Part shown: piece after piece, positions 1-8,749 of the stretch
How the letters are laid out: each line of letters starts with the position of its first letter
How positions within the stretch are numbered: the stretch's first letter is position 1
Assembly: GCA_023446155.1 (NCBI GenBank)
Contig: JAEXIT010000020.1
Span: forward strand, 124,001 to 188,000
Length of the DNA: 64,000 nt
Direction: 5' to 3'
From: Bacteroidota bacterium
GTDB lineage: Bacteria > Bacteroidota > Bacteroidia > Flavobacteriales > Flavobacteriaceae
Notes under the pieces: model-generated
What the model saw: only the letters and a program-made list of their open reading frames with translations
Database searches by the model: none
Told to the model about the DNA's origin: nothing
Made by a program: the position numbers and the translations under genes

Positions 1-892
1 GATTTCGTCTTTTGCAATCGGGTTGTCCGTTGCAGTAACCGGATTAACATTTTGTTGCACATACGCATTATAACGATCGGTTGTTTCCTTAAAAAATTCA
101 AATTTATAGAACAAACGGTAGTTTTTAGTGGTATACGCTAATAACGACTTAGCGTTTAACTGTACTTTTGGCAACCATTCGTAACCTCTGAGTCCGTCGT
201 TATTTACATAATTCTCTCCCATTTTATCGTTCCAGAATCCTTTAAAGTCGTTACGGGTAAACAGTGCATTAGCATAGAACTTATCGGAGAAATTATGTCC
301 GACTTTGATTGACTGGATATGACGCCCTTTGTCGGCAAAATTATATTCTTTTGCAACCGTCTCTTCCTGAATATAGGGCGTAACTTCCCATTTATACTGA
401 GACGATTTTTTGGTGATGATATTGATAATTCCGGAAACGGCATTCGCACCGTAGTCTACTCCCATGGAACCTTCTACGATTTCGATTTGCTGAATATCAT
501 CCAGGTTAATTTGTGTCAGGTCGGTATTATTTCCCAAACCTTCGTCGTTTACAACCGGAATATTATCTACTAAAATTTTAAAATACTGCGCATCCAATCC
601 GAATAATTGTACACCTGATTTTCCGGTAGACGCATTTGGTATGATATTAATATTTAAGGTCTGATTTAAAATGTCGGCCAGGTTATTCCCTGCTTGTCGG
701 TCGATATCGGCTCTGGTGATTACCTTTACTTCAAAAACCGACTTTTTAACCGATTGTGGATTGTATTGTCCGGTTACGACCACTTCATCCAATTTGGTAA
801 CTTTAGGGACGATGCTGTCATTTTCTTGTGCAAAACCAGAAAAAGCTCCCAGTAGAAATAACCCGCTGCAAATTTTTATTTTGAAACCCATG
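1..892 (-). CDS. TonB-dependent outer-membrane receptor, C-terminal part beyond window
   Basis: This is the N-terminal ~297 residues of a TonB-dependent receptor, a 22-stranded outer-membrane barrel that imports substrates using energy from TonB; the barrel runs off the left edge. The protein starts MGFKIKICSG and has a hydrophobic signal peptide ending near GAFSGFAQ. A TonB-box-like segment (LDEVVVTG) follows, then a plug domain with RADIDRQAGNNLADILNQT, a VVNDEG loop and an IEIVEGSMGVDYGANAVSG motif typical of BtuB/FepA-type plugs. It lacks the carboxypeptidase-regulatory repeat found in the SusC proteins of this window, so it is more likely a metal-chelate or vitamin receptor; the substrate is unknown. 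It is divergent from the gene at 1081. The start is the only in-frame Met before the signal peptide. Confidence 0.88.
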
Positions 893-1000
893 CGTTTTTT
901 TTTGTGCGTTTTTTTGACTTTAAGAATTGTTGATCAACTAAATAGGAATTTGATGCAACTACTGTAGTCTTAATTTAGACTTATTCTTAATAATTTTCTG

Positions 1001-1033
1001 CAAATGTAAGTGATAATTTTTATTCGTTCTAAA
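1001..1033 (-). promoter_or_regulatory. Probable promoter of the TonB-dependent receptor gene
   Basis: The minus strand reads TACATTTG at 1008-1001, a perfect match to the Bacteroidota -7 element TAnnTTTG. TTTA lies 21 bases upstream (1033-1030) as a one-mismatch -33 element. Transcription would start near 995, leaving a leader of about 100 nt. The -33 region is next to the -7 box of the divergent promoter at 1043. Confidence 0.55.
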
Positions 1034-1050
1034 TAAATTTAATATTTTTG
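1017..1050 (+). promoter_or_regulatory. Probable promoter of the DUF6607-type gene
   Basis: TATTTTTG at 1043-1050 matches TAnnTTTG. The T-rich run at 1017-1022 is a poor -33 candidate. Transcription would start near 1055, about 25 nt before the ATG at 1081. Confidence 0.5.
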
Positions 1051-1080
1051 CACAGGAAATTTTTTAATTAATACATCATA

Positions 1081-1986
1081 ATGAAAAATCTAAAACAAAA
1101 AGTAACTGTTGCTTTATTGTTTGCAGCCTTTTTAGGTCATGCGCAAGGCAATAAGAAAAAACAAGACATCGACGCGATTAAATCTATGTGTGGATGTTAT
1201 GAAGTAGAGTTTAATTTCGCGGAGACTTTTAAAACTACAAAAGACGAGAGCTACAAACCATCCCCTACAAAATACGACAAAGGATTAGAGTGGGTAGAAT
1301 TGGTAGAAGACAAACCAAACAAAATCGTAATGCAGCATTTACTAATTGTAGGAGACACTATGATTGTAAAACACTGGAGACAGGATTGGGAATTCGAAAA
1401 CACCCGTTTATACGATTTCTACAAAGACACTTCATGGAAATACAAAACGCTTTCTAAAGCCGATGTAAAAGGTCAGTGGACACAACGTGTATTCCAGGTA
1501 GACGATAGTCCGCGTTACGAAGGAACTGCAACATGGGTTCACGTAGACGGAACTTCATACTGGAGAAACTACACCGATGCACCACTTCCAAGAAGAGAGC
1601 ACACCATTCGTAACGATTATAATGTTTTAAACAGAAGAAACGAGCATGAAATCACGAAATTCGGATGGATCCACAACCAGGATAACAAAAAAATCAAACG
1701 TGACGATGCTGGTAAAGATGTAGTATTAGCACAAGAAAAAGGAATTGACATCTACACAAAAGTAGCCGATTCTAAATGTGTTGCCGCTCATAAATACTGG
1801 AAAGAAAACAAAGCGATGTGGAAAAACGTTCGCGACAAATGGCAAACGATCTTCGACAGAAATAAAGATTTAAACTTAGAAGAAAAAGTAAACCGTAAAT
1901 CATTATTCGGTTATTTATTCGACTTAAAAGGAGATACTCCTAAAGCTGAAACGGATAAAATCATTGATAGTTTCGTAAAAAACTAA
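1081..1986 (+). CDS. Secreted protein resembling the DUF6607 family
   Basis: The 301-residue protein has a signal peptide (MKNLKQKVTVALLFAAFLGHAQ) and a soluble, lysine-rich remainder, so it is probably periplasmic or surface exposed. A conserved-looking start of the mature region (SMCGCYEVEFNFAETF) and many aromatic residues in short beta-like segments recall, from memory, the Bacteroidota family DUF6607, which has no known function. Two close cysteines (CGC) lie near residue 38 and one more lies near residue 236. It is divergent from a TonB-dependent receptor with back-to-back promoters, which hints at a shared substrate or regulator; that is inference only. A strong hairpin follows the stop codon. 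Confidence 0.7.
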   Translation: MKNLKQKVTVALLFAAFLGHAQGNKKKQDIDAIKSMCGCYEVEFNFAETFKTTKDESYKPSPTKYDKGLEWVELVEDKPNKIVMQHLLIVGDTMIVKHWRQDWEFENTRLYDFYKDTSWKYKTLSKADVKGQWTQRVFQVDDSPRYEGTATWVHVDGTSYWRNYTDAPLPRREHTIRNDYNVLNRRNEHEITKFGWIHNQDNKKIKRDDAGKDVVLAQEKGIDIYTKVADSKCVAAHKYWKENKAMWKNVRDKWQTIFDRNKDLNLEEKVNRKSLFGYLFDLKGDTPKAETDKIIDSFVKN

Positions 1987-2000
1987 TACTACAAAACAAC

Positions 2001-2030
2001 AAAACCGCTTTAAATAAAGCGGTTTTTTTT
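2001..2030 (+). terminator. Rho-independent terminator after the DUF6607-type gene
   Basis: The stem AAAACCGCTT/AAGCGGTTTT has a short AT loop and a run of eight T. It lies between convergent genes and may also stop transcription of ctlX from the other side, although the T run is poorer on that strand. Confidence 0.85.
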
Positions 2031-2047
2031 ATGTTTGAATTTTAATC

Positions 2048-2986
2048 TTATTCTGCTTCCGGTAAAAATACTTCCGCCATCATACAACGAGCACTTCCGC
2101 CGCCACAGGCTTCAATAGTATCCAAACTGGAACTTAAAATCGCGCAGTGTTTTTCGATTTTCGCAATCTGATCTTTCGTCAGACTCTGATGCGCCGAAGC
2201 ACTCATCACCAAATAACGCTTATCGTCGGCACCACGCACCTGTAACATATTTCCAGCAAAATTATTCACCTGATCTTCAGTGATCAATATAATTTCCTTC
2301 CCATCCGATCTCAGGCAATCCAACACCATTTTACGTTCTTTGGTATCATCGATACAATCGGCACAAATTACCGCAAATGTTTCCGCCAAACACATCATCA
2401 CATTGGTATGATAGATATGCTTGCGCTCTCCGTTTACCGTTTGGTACGCTTCAAAGATCACCGGGTTTAGTTCAAAATCTTCACAAAACTCAATCATTAG
2501 TTCCTCATCGGCTCGCGGCGACAAAGCGCAATAGGCTTTACCGTTTTCACGATCCAACAACAAACTTCCCGTTCCTTCCAAAAAGATATTATCTTCTTCA
2601 GCCGAGGTATAATCAACAAGATTTTCGATATGGAAACCTTTTTCTTCCAAAATATCCAATACATCCTCACGACGCTCCAAACGACGGTTTTCGGCAAACA
2701 TCGGATATAAGGCCACATCTCCGTTTTCGTGGAACGAAATCCAGTTGTTCGGAAAAATACTATCCGGTGTATCCGGATCAACGGTATCATCGACAACGAT
2801 TACATTTACACCAACGTTTTTTAGCTTTTCAACAAAAGTATCAAACTCTTCCTGCGCTTTCGCATTGACCGTTGCCGGTAGCAGATTGTCCAATACTTTT
2901 TGGTAATAATTATTTACAGCCGTTTGTTCGTTCATACGGAACGCCACCGGGCGGATCATCAAAATGGTATTTGTAGTTTGTTTCAT
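2048..2986 (-). CDS. ctlX: Citrulline-utilisation hydrolase / amidinotransferase-fold enzyme (CtlX type)
   Basis: The 312-residue cytoplasmic enzyme has the arginine-deiminase/amidinotransferase (penteins) fold. It opens with TILMIRPVAF, as CtlX proteins do, and carries FPNNWISFH (78-86), an acidic FLEGTGSLLLD segment (E137), the catalytic His in HTNVMMC (H193) and the nucleophilic Cys in CGGGSARCMMAE (C301). Family members cleave or transfer guanidino or ureido groups; CtlX is named for citrulline use, but its precise reaction is not clear from sequence. The gene lies 21 bases after the related enzyme at 3008, so the two are almost certainly co-transcribed. The two proteins are distant relatives rather than recent duplicates. 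Confidence 0.82.
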   Translation of the reverse strand: MKQTTNTILMIRPVAFRMNEQTAVNNYYQKVLDNLLPATVNAKAQEEFDTFVEKLKNVGVNVIVVDDTVDPDTPDSIFPNNWISFHENGDVALYPMFAENRRLERREDVLDILEEKGFHIENLVDYTSAEEDNIFLEGTGSLLLDRENGKAYCALSPRADEELMIEFCEDFELNPVIFEAYQTVNGERKHIYHTNVMMCLAETFAVICADCIDDTKERKMVLDCLRSDGKEIILITEDQVNNFAGNMLQVRGADDKRYLVMSASAHQSLTKDQIAKIEKHCAILSSSLDTIEACGGGSARCMMAEVFLPEAE

Positions 2987-3007
2987 AACACTATTTTCTT
3001 AAAATTA

Positions 3008-3922
3008 TTAATCCCGGATCAACGGTAAAGTCGAGCAGCGCAAAAGCCCCTCCTGTTTCGCGATTTCGGCATACGGAATTTCCTCCACCGTTATTCCTTT
3101 ACTGCGCAACCAGTTGTTTAGTCGTGTAAAATTGCGTTCCGATACAACCACATCCGGTGCAATCGAAAACACATTGGAATTCATATGATACATTTCCTCT
3201 CTTTCGATATGGAACAGGTTCTCCATTCCAAAAAGATTTACCAGGTACATATAATCGGCTTCTTCGCGGAATCCGCTTTTGTAGATAATTCCCTTATCGG
3301 TTCCCACCGGCTGAAAACAGCAATCCAGGTGCAAAGCATTATCTCTTGGTTCGATTTTCGATTTTACCAGATCAAATTCTTTTACGATTTTGTGCGGGAA
3401 AAGGCTTTTGATATATGCCACGCCTTCCATATTGGTACGTGCCGTGATATAGTCTTTATAATCACTTCCTTTATAGGTTCCGATAAAAACATGATCGTTC
3501 CACACCATAACATCCCCACCTTCAATATGCACTTCTTCGGGTGGTCGAACCACTTTAGCCGGATCCATCTGATCGATTACATACTGAATAGCGTCCAATT
3601 CTCTTTCGCGATCCGGTAAAATATTGGCTTTTACAAAGGTATCATCAATTACAAAACCAATATCACGGGAAAAGATCTGATTGTAGTTTTCAATTATTTC
3701 CGGGCGGTACACTTTAACATCGTATTTTTCGAAAACGGTATTAAAGGCTTCCATTTCTTTGATCATATCTGGCTCTACAGGATAGGTTCCCGCTTTAATA
3801 TGTTCTAATGATTTCGGATCGTAGGCCTCATCAATCGTGGGCGTAGGTCCATTATTTACTGCAGTTCCTAAAACGACGGCTCTAAGCCGCGACGTTTCAT
3901 TTTTGACATTTAGACTTAACAT
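3008..3922 (-). CDS. Arginine deiminase / amidinotransferase family protein
   Basis: The 304-residue enzyme of the pentein superfamily shows the expected catalytic signature: an Asp in SRDIGFVIDD (D87), EGGD (134-137), His in ALHLDCCFQ (H198) and Cys near the C-terminus in EGLLRCSTLPL (C296). Relatives include dimethylargininase, arginine deiminase and glycine amidinotransferase, and sequence alone does not separate these. It is the first gene of the operon with ctlX, which suggests that one protein makes a guanidino or ureido compound and the other consumes it. The length is normal. A perfect -7 box lies 17 bases upstream of the start. Confidence 0.78.
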   Translation of the reverse strand: MLSLNVKNETSRLRAVVLGTAVNNGPTPTIDEAYDPKSLEHIKAGTYPVEPDMIKEMEAFNTVFEKYDVKVYRPEIIENYNQIFSRDIGFVIDDTFVKANILPDRERELDAIQYVIDQMDPAKVVRPPEEVHIEGGDVMVWNDHVFIGTYKGSDYKDYITARTNMEGVAYIKSLFPHKIVKEFDLVKSKIEPRDNALHLDCCFQPVGTDKGIIYKSGFREEADYMYLVNLFGMENLFHIEREEMYHMNSNVFSIAPDVVVSERNFTRLNNWLRSKGITVEEIPYAEIAKQEGLLRCSTLPLIRD

Positions 3923-3938
3923 AGCTTTTGGCTTTTGG

Positions 3939-3946
3939 CAAATATA
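3939..3946 (-). promoter_or_regulatory. Promoter -7 element of the amidinotransferase-ctlX operon
   Basis: The minus strand reads TATATTTG, a perfect TAnnTTTG. No clear TTG is present at -33. The predicted start is about 10 nt before the ATG at 3922, so the leader is very short. Confidence 0.5.
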
Positions 3947-4095
3947 AACAAAGGGGTTTGATTAATAAAAAAGTCCCGGTCAAATATCCGGCGGATCGCG
4001 AATTATTCGTTCGAATTATAATAACTTAAAAATAAAGCCCTTACAAGTTAACAAAAGATAATTTTTTAATACATTTACTTAAAAAACTATAAAAT

Positions 4096-4461
4096 ATGGG
4101 ATTATCAAGCTTTTTTAGTTCGCTTTTCGGAAAAGCCAAACAGACTACCGAAAATGTTGGCGATGCCTTGCACACTACTTCAGAGGCGGCATCAGACAAG
4201 ATTGAATCGTTTTCCAAAGAGGTCGCCGAGACTGTTACCGACATTGGCGATACGGTTTCAAACAAACTGGACGAAATGGGCGTATCGGAATCAGTCAGCA
4301 ACTTTGCCGACAAGGCCAAAGACACCATAACCGATGCCGGCGAATGGCTAGAAGAAAAAGCCGCCGATGCCAAAGAATCGATTTCCGATTGGGTTAATAA
4401 GGCCGAAGAAAAGGTGGATGATGCCACCGACAATTCCGAAGCGGAAAAACCAGCAGAATAA
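4096..4461 (+). CDS. Small amphipathic helical protein (YtxH/LEA-like), function unknown
   Basis: The 121-residue protein starts MGLSSFFSSLFGKAKQTTEN. The rest is a long run of Ala, Asp, Glu, Lys and Thr in heptad- and 11-residue-like spacing, with repeated AxDKxxxx and AxxAKE patterns and an acidic tail (SEAEKPAE). It has no signal peptide or catalytic motif. Such sequences form amphipathic helices and occur in YtxH-like stress proteins and plant LEA-like proteins, so a membrane- or protein-stabilising role under stress is possible but not shown. The antisense strand has an equally long open frame, which is a by-product of the repetitive codons. A strong terminator follows immediately. Confidence 0.65.
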   Translation: MGLSSFFSSLFGKAKQTTENVGDALHTTSEAASDKIESFSKEVAETVTDIGDTVSNKLDEMGVSESVSNFADKAKDTITDAGEWLEEKAADAKESISDWVNKAEEKVDDATDNSEAEKPAE

Positions 4462-4493
4462 AAAATCCCGAAGTAGTACTTCGGGATTTTTTT
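4461..4493. terminator. Bidirectional terminator between the helical protein gene and gltA
   Basis: A 13-bp perfect stem (AAATCCCGAAGTA with its complement) is flanked by A and T runs on both sides, so it serves both convergent genes. Confidence 0.88.
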
Positions 4494-4510
4494 ATATTGA
4501 TAACAACGTA

Positions 4511-5794
4511 TTATCTTTCGTTCATCGGTTTAAAAGTACGCAATGCATAACCGGTGTACACCTGACGTGGACGTCCGATTGGTTCTTTGTTCACACGCAT
4601 TTCTTTCCATTGTGCAATCCATCCCGGAAGACGTCCGATTGCGAACAATACGGTAAACATATCCGTTGGAATTCCTAAAGCACGGTAAATAATTCCGGAA
4701 TAGAAATCTACGTTTGGATATAAGTTTCTCGATTTGAAATACTCATCTTGTAAAGCCGATTCTTCTAATTGTTTCGCGATGTTTAAGATTGGATCGTTTA
4801 CTCCTAAAGTAGCCAACACTTCATCAGCTGCTTTTTTGATGATTTTCGCACGTGGGTCGAAGTTTTTGTAAACACGGTGTCCGAATCCCATTAAACGGAA
4901 AGGATCGTTTTTATCTTTCGCTTTTGCTAAATATTTCTCAGCGTCTCCTCCATCTTTCTGGATTTCTTCTAACATTTCCAATACCGCCTGATTTGCACCT
5001 CCATGTAGTGGTCCCCATAACGCAGAAACACCCGCAGAGATTGACGCAAATAAACCTGCATGCGACGAACCTACCATACGTACCGTTGACGTAGAACAGT
5101 TTTGTTCGTGATCGGCATGAAGGATGAATAATTTATCCAAGGCATCCACGATAACCGGGTTGATTGTGTAGGGTCCTGTTGGTAATTCGAACATCAAACG
5201 AAGGAAGTTTTCCACGTATCCTTTCGTATTGTCGTAGTAATTTAACGGGAAACCAGAAGTTTTACGGAAAGTCCAGGTAGCCAATACCAGGAATTTACCC
5301 ATTGTTTTACAAACAGCAGTATACATTTCCTCTTCGTTTTCAACATTGACAACTTTCGGATTAAACGCTGTAAGTGCACTTGTTAGTGAAGACAGAACCC
5401 CCATTGGGTGGGCTGTTTTTGGAAAACCATCGATGATGTTTTTCATTTCTTCATTCACCAACGTGTATTTACGGATATCGTTTTCGAATTTTTCTAATTG
5501 GGCTGCTGTTGGCAATTCGCCAAAAATAACCAGGTACGATACTTCTAAAAAGTTTGCTTTTTCCGCCAGGTCTTCAATGGCATATCCTCTGTAACGAAGA
5601 ATACCTTGCTCCCCGTCAAGGAAAGTGATATCACTTTTACAAGATCCTGAATTTTTATACCCCGGGTCAAGCGTAATCGCGCCAGTTGCAGCACGTAATT
5701 TTTCTATATCGATAGCAACTTCGTTCTCGCTTCCTACTATTACCGGGAATTCATATTTGTTGCCATCAATTTCTAATATTGCAGTTTTTGACAT
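4511..5794 (-). CDS. gltA: Type II citrate synthase
   Basis: The 427-residue enzyme condenses acetyl-CoA with oxaloacetate as the entry step of the TCA cycle. The catalytic histidines lie in LHADHEQNCS and GPLHGGANQAV, and MGFGHRVYKNFDPRA carries further active-site residues. The N-terminal beta-rich extension (MSKTAILEIDGNKYEFPVI) is characteristic of the hexameric NADH-sensitive bacterial type. An in-frame upstream Met at 5875 would add 27 residues unlike the family, so the start at 5794 is chosen. It follows eno on the same strand, but a terminator separates them, so it probably has its own promoter. Confidence 0.95.
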   Translation of the reverse strand: MSKTAILEIDGNKYEFPVIVGSENEVAIDIEKLRAATGAITLDPGYKNSGSCKSDITFLDGEQGILRYRGYAIEDLAEKANFLEVSYLVIFGELPTAAQLEKFENDIRKYTLVNEEMKNIIDGFPKTAHPMGVLSSLTSALTAFNPKVVNVENEEEMYTAVCKTMGKFLVLATWTFRKTSGFPLNYYDNTKGYVENFLRLMFELPTGPYTINPVIVDALDKLFILHADHEQNCSTSTVRMVGSSHAGLFASISAGVSALWGPLHGGANQAVLEMLEEIQKDGGDAEKYLAKAKDKNDPFRLMGFGHRVYKNFDPRAKIIKKAADEVLATLGVNDPILNIAKQLEESALQDEYFKSRNLYPNVDFYSGIIYRALGIPTDMFTVLFAIGRLPGWIAQWKEMRVNKEPIGRPRQVYTGYALRTFKPMNER

Positions 5795-6037
5795 GTTTGT
5801 ATTAGGAATTAAATGTAAAATATTTTTGTTATCTGCGAATTTAAGCAATTCCAATCGAAATGGAAAGAAAATCAAGCAAGGAAATCGTTAATTATTCCGT
5901 AAAAATTAAGCGTAAAAATTACATTTTTCACATTTTTACCCTCCTAAGAAAACACCCTGTAAAGTCGTGTTTCCGGGCGTTAAATTACGTTACTAAAAAA
6001 TGCCGGGATGTTACATAAAACACGTTTTTTTACCGCT

Positions 6038-6070
6038 ACACCTGACAGGTTTTAGAAACCTGTCTGGTGT
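6038..6070. repeat. 33-base palindromic intergenic element
   Basis: The arms ACACCTGACAGGTTT and AAACCTGTCTGGTGT pair around a 3-base centre with a single mismatch. There is no T run, so it is not a terminator. Palindromes with the core ACCTGACAGGTTT are, from memory, scattered between genes in many flavobacterial genomes, like REP elements. A single copy was seen in this window. Confidence 0.6.
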
Positions 6071-6077
6071 AATCAAC

Positions 6078-6108
6078 AAAAAAGGCTATCTTAATCAGAC
6101 AGCCTTTT
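6078..6108 (-). terminator. Terminator of eno
   Basis: On the minus strand AAAAGGCTGTCT pairs with AGATAGCCTTTTTT with one mismatch, ending in a run of T. Confidence 0.75.
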
Positions 6109-6127
6109 CCTATACTTAAAAGTATTC

Positions 6128-7420
6128 TTATTTCACTTTAAAAGCTCTTTCCTGCGGGAAGTAGGCCACTTCGCCCAATTCCTCTTCAATTCGAAGCAAT
6201 TGGTTGTATTTTGCCATACGGTCGGAACGGGAAGCCGATCCGGTTTTAATCTGCCCGCAGTTTAATGCTACGGCCAGGTCGGCAATCGTATTATCTTCCG
6301 TTTCACCGGAACGGTGTGACATTACAGACGTATATCCGGCATTGTGCGCCATATTTACCGCCGCAATCGTTTCGGTTAGCGTTCCAATCTGATTAACTTT
6401 GATCAGGATAGAATTCGCAATATTTTCGTTAATTCCTCTCGACAAACGTTGTACGTTGGTTACAAACAAATCGTCTCCAACCAATTGTACTTTATCACCG
6501 ATTTTTTCGGTTAATAATTTCCATCCGTTCCAATCGTCTTCATACATTCCGTCTTCGATGGAAATAATTGGATATTTTGCGGCCAAATCCGCTAAATATT
6601 GCGCTTGCTCTTCAGACGTTCTTACTTTCCCGGTAGCGCCTTCAAATTTGGTATAATCGTATTTACCATCGATATAAAATTCGGATGCTGCACAATCCAA
6701 AGCGATCATCACATCATCTCCGAAAGTATATCCGGCATTTTCAACCGCCAATTTGATTGAATCCAAGGCGTCTTCGGTACCACCAGCAAGATTAGGAGCA
6801 AAACCACCTTCATCGCCAACAGCGGTACTTAAATTTCTATCGTGTAATACTTTTTTCAGGTTGTGGAAAATTTCCGTCCCCATTTGCATAGCATGCGTAA
6901 AGTTTTGCGCTTTTACCGGCATGATCATAAACTCCTGAAACGCGATAGGCGCATCAGAATGTGACCCTCCGTTAATGATGTTCATCATCGGTACCGGAAG
7001 TGTATTGGCAGAAACTCCGCCTACATAACGATACAATGGCATTCCCAATTCGTTTGCCGCAGCTTTAGCCACAGCTAAGGAAACCCCAAGAATTGCGTTT
7101 GCTCCTAAATTGGATTTATTCGGTGTTCCATCCAATTCGATCATTATTTTATCGATAGCATTTTGTTCGAAAACCGACATACCAACGATTTCGGATGCGA
7201 TCGTTATATTTACATTTTCCACCGCTTTTAAAACACCTTTCCCCATGTAGGCTTTTCCGCCGTCGCGTAATTCAACCGCTTCGTGCTCTCCGGTTGAAGC
7301 TCCCGACGGAACAGCAGCTCTTCCCATGATACCGTTTTCGGTAAACACATCCACTTCTACTGTTGGATTACCTCTGGAGTCTAATATTTGTCTTGCGTGA
7401 ACTTTAATAATCATGCTCAT
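6128..7420 (-). CDS. eno: Enolase
   Basis: The 430-residue enzyme interconverts 2-phosphoglycerate and phosphoenolpyruvate in glycolysis. It has the typical N-terminal ARQILDSRGNPTVEVDV, the mobile loop SGASTGEHEAVELRD, metal ligands around ALDCAASEF, SIEDG and VGDDLFVTN, the catalytic Lys in LIKVNQIGT, and the enolase signature SHRSGETED. Length is normal. The protein may start at Met1 or Met3 (MIIKVHARQ). It starts 37 bases after the carA stop with no convincing terminator between them, so carA and eno are probably co-transcribed. Confidence 0.97.
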   Translation of the reverse strand: MSMIIKVHARQILDSRGNPTVEVDVFTENGIMGRAAVPSGASTGEHEAVELRDGGKAYMGKGVLKAVENVNITIASEIVGMSVFEQNAIDKIMIELDGTPNKSNLGANAILGVSLAVAKAAANELGMPLYRYVGGVSANTLPVPMMNIINGGSHSDAPIAFQEFMIMPVKAQNFTHAMQMGTEIFHNLKKVLHDRNLSTAVGDEGGFAPNLAGGTEDALDSIKLAVENAGYTFGDDVMIALDCAASEFYIDGKYDYTKFEGATGKVRTSEEQAQYLADLAAKYPIISIEDGMYEDDWNGWKLLTEKIGDKVQLVGDDLFVTNVQRLSRGINENIANSILIKVNQIGTLTETIAAVNMAHNAGYTSVMSHRSGETEDNTIADLAVALNCGQIKTGSASRSDRMAKYNQLLRIEEELGEVAYFPQERAFKVK

Positions 7421-7457
7421 AATTGATACTTTTTGATTCCTTTTTTGAAAGGATGGA

Positions 7458-8567
7458 TTAATTTTTAGCTAATTTAATGTTTTCAACGAATTGGTCAAAT
7501 AAATAACGGGCATCGTGCGGTCCGGGACTCGCTTCCGGGTGGTATTGTACAGAGAAACAACTTTTGTTTTTCATTCGCATACCGGCAACAGTACCATCAT
7601 TTAAATGCACATGCGTAATTTCAAAATCAGGGTGTTTTTCCAATTCTTCACGAACTACGGCAAAACCGTGGTTCTGAGACGTGATTTCCCCTCTGTTTGT
7701 AATTACATTCATCACCGGATGATTGATTCCACGGTGACCGTTAAACATTTTATAGGTTGAAATTCCATTCGCTAAAGCGATAATCTGATGTCCCAGGCAG
7801 ATTCCGAAAACCGGAACATCGGTAGCCAGGATCTGACGCGCTACTTCCTGTACGTCTTTAAGCGGATCCGGATCACCAGGCCCGTTTGACAGGAAGTACC
7901 CATCCGGATTAAACGCTTTTAAATCTTCGAAAGATGTATTATACGGGAACACTTTGATATAGCAATCTCTTTCGGCCAGACATCTCAGGATATTGGTTTT
8001 GATTCCTAAATCGAGTGCTGCGATACGGTAGGTTGCGTTTTCATCACCAAAAAAGTACGGCTCTTTTGTCGACACCGTTGAAGCCAACTCCAACCCTTTC
8101 ATATCCGGAACGGCGGCCAATTGTTTTTTTAGTTCTTCGAGAGGTGTTCCATCGGTACAGATCACCGCGTTCATCGCGCCATTATCGCGGATATAACTCA
8201 CCAAAGCACGGGTATCGACATCGGAGATCGCCACCAGGTTTACTTTTTCGAAATATTCGAATAAACCTTCGGAAGCATCGGGTCTGGAATAGTTAAAGCT
8301 AAAATTTTTACAAACCAGTCCGGCAATTTTGATCCCATCGGAATCCACTTCATCTTCATGAATACCGTAGTTACCGATATGCGCATTGGTTGCCACCATG
8401 ATTTGTCCGAAATACGACGGATCGGTAAAGATTTCCTGATATCCGGTCATTCCGGTGTTAAAACAAACCTCTCCAAAAGTGGTTCCTTCAATTCCTATGG
8501 ATTTTCCATGGAAAACAGTACCGTCACTTAATAGTAGGATGGCTTGATTTCGATTTGAATATTTCAT
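7458..8567 (-). CDS. carA: Carbamoyl-phosphate synthase small subunit
   Basis: The 369-residue subunit hydrolyses glutamine and channels ammonia to CarB for pyrimidine and arginine synthesis. The N-terminal domain begins AILLLSDGTVFHGKSIG and contains GEVCFNTGMTGYQEIFTDPSY. The class I glutamine amidotransferase domain has the Cys nucleophile in FGICLGHQ and the His/Glu pair in QYHPEASPGPHD. An open frame extends 49 residues upstream, but that part is low-complexity phenylalanine-rich sequence, so MKYSNRNQ at 8567 is the start. carB is not in this window. A good promoter lies just upstream. Confidence 0.95.
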   Translation of the reverse strand: MKYSNRNQAILLLSDGTVFHGKSIGIEGTTFGEVCFNTGMTGYQEIFTDPSYFGQIMVATNAHIGNYGIHEDEVDSDGIKIAGLVCKNFSFNYSRPDASEGLFEYFEKVNLVAISDVDTRALVSYIRDNGAMNAVICTDGTPLEELKKQLAAVPDMKGLELASTVSTKEPYFFGDENATYRIAALDLGIKTNILRCLAERDCYIKVFPYNTSFEDLKAFNPDGYFLSNGPGDPDPLKDVQEVARQILATDVPVFGICLGHQIIALANGISTYKMFNGHRGINHPVMNVITNRGEITSQNHGFAVVREELEKHPDFEITHVHLNDGTVAGMRMKNKSCFSVQYHPEASPGPHDARYLFDQFVENIKLAKN

Positions 8568-8591
8568 TGTGTGTTGTGTTGTAAAATTTTG

Positions 8592-8622
8592 CAAATTTAA
8601 TCTAAATTCTTCTTTCTGGAAA
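8592..8622 (-). promoter_or_regulatory. Promoter of carA-eno
   Basis: The minus strand has TTTC, 19 bases, then TAAATTTG (perfect -7). The leader would be about 20 nt. It lies downstream of the rplQ terminator, which supports an independent transcription unit. Confidence 0.65.
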
Positions 8623-8684
8623 CTATTCGGATAAAACCGCTGTTCTTTTTTCGCGAAGCCGATTGAAAACCGAAAGAAAAAGGC

Positions 8685-8719
8685 AAAAAAAAAGGACAAA
8701 CTTAAAAAGTTCATCCTTA
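8685..8719 (-). terminator. Terminator of the ribosomal protein cluster (after rplQ)
   Basis: On the minus strand AAGGATGAACTT pairs with AAGTTTGTCCTT with a mismatch, followed by nine T. It marks the end of the 17-kb ribosomal block. Confidence 0.85.
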
Positions 8720-8749
8720 ATTTTTATTGAAGAATCAATTGTTTCATGA

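Larger units (their letters stand above)
5795..6127 (-). other. 333-base intergenic region between eno and gltA
   Basis: From the eno side it holds the eno terminator, a 33-base palindrome (6038-6070), and a stretch with two copies of CGTAAAAATTA (5898-5908 and 5911-5921, 13 bases apart) whose complement TAATTTTTACG resembles a degenerate -7 box. TTG-N23-TATTTTAC nearer the gene (5848-5815) is another weak promoter candidate for gltA. No open reading frame or RNA gene is supported. Confidence 0.5.

Noticed and set aside
2377..2868. 163-residue frame antisense to ctlX
   Set aside because: It is rich in Pro, Arg and His with no recognisable motif, and ctlX on the other strand has intact catalytic residues.
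4041..4433. 130-residue open frame opposite the small helical protein
   Set aside because: It mirrors the repetitive codons of the sense gene, is Ser/Val rich without any motif, and the sense frame has a good terminator.
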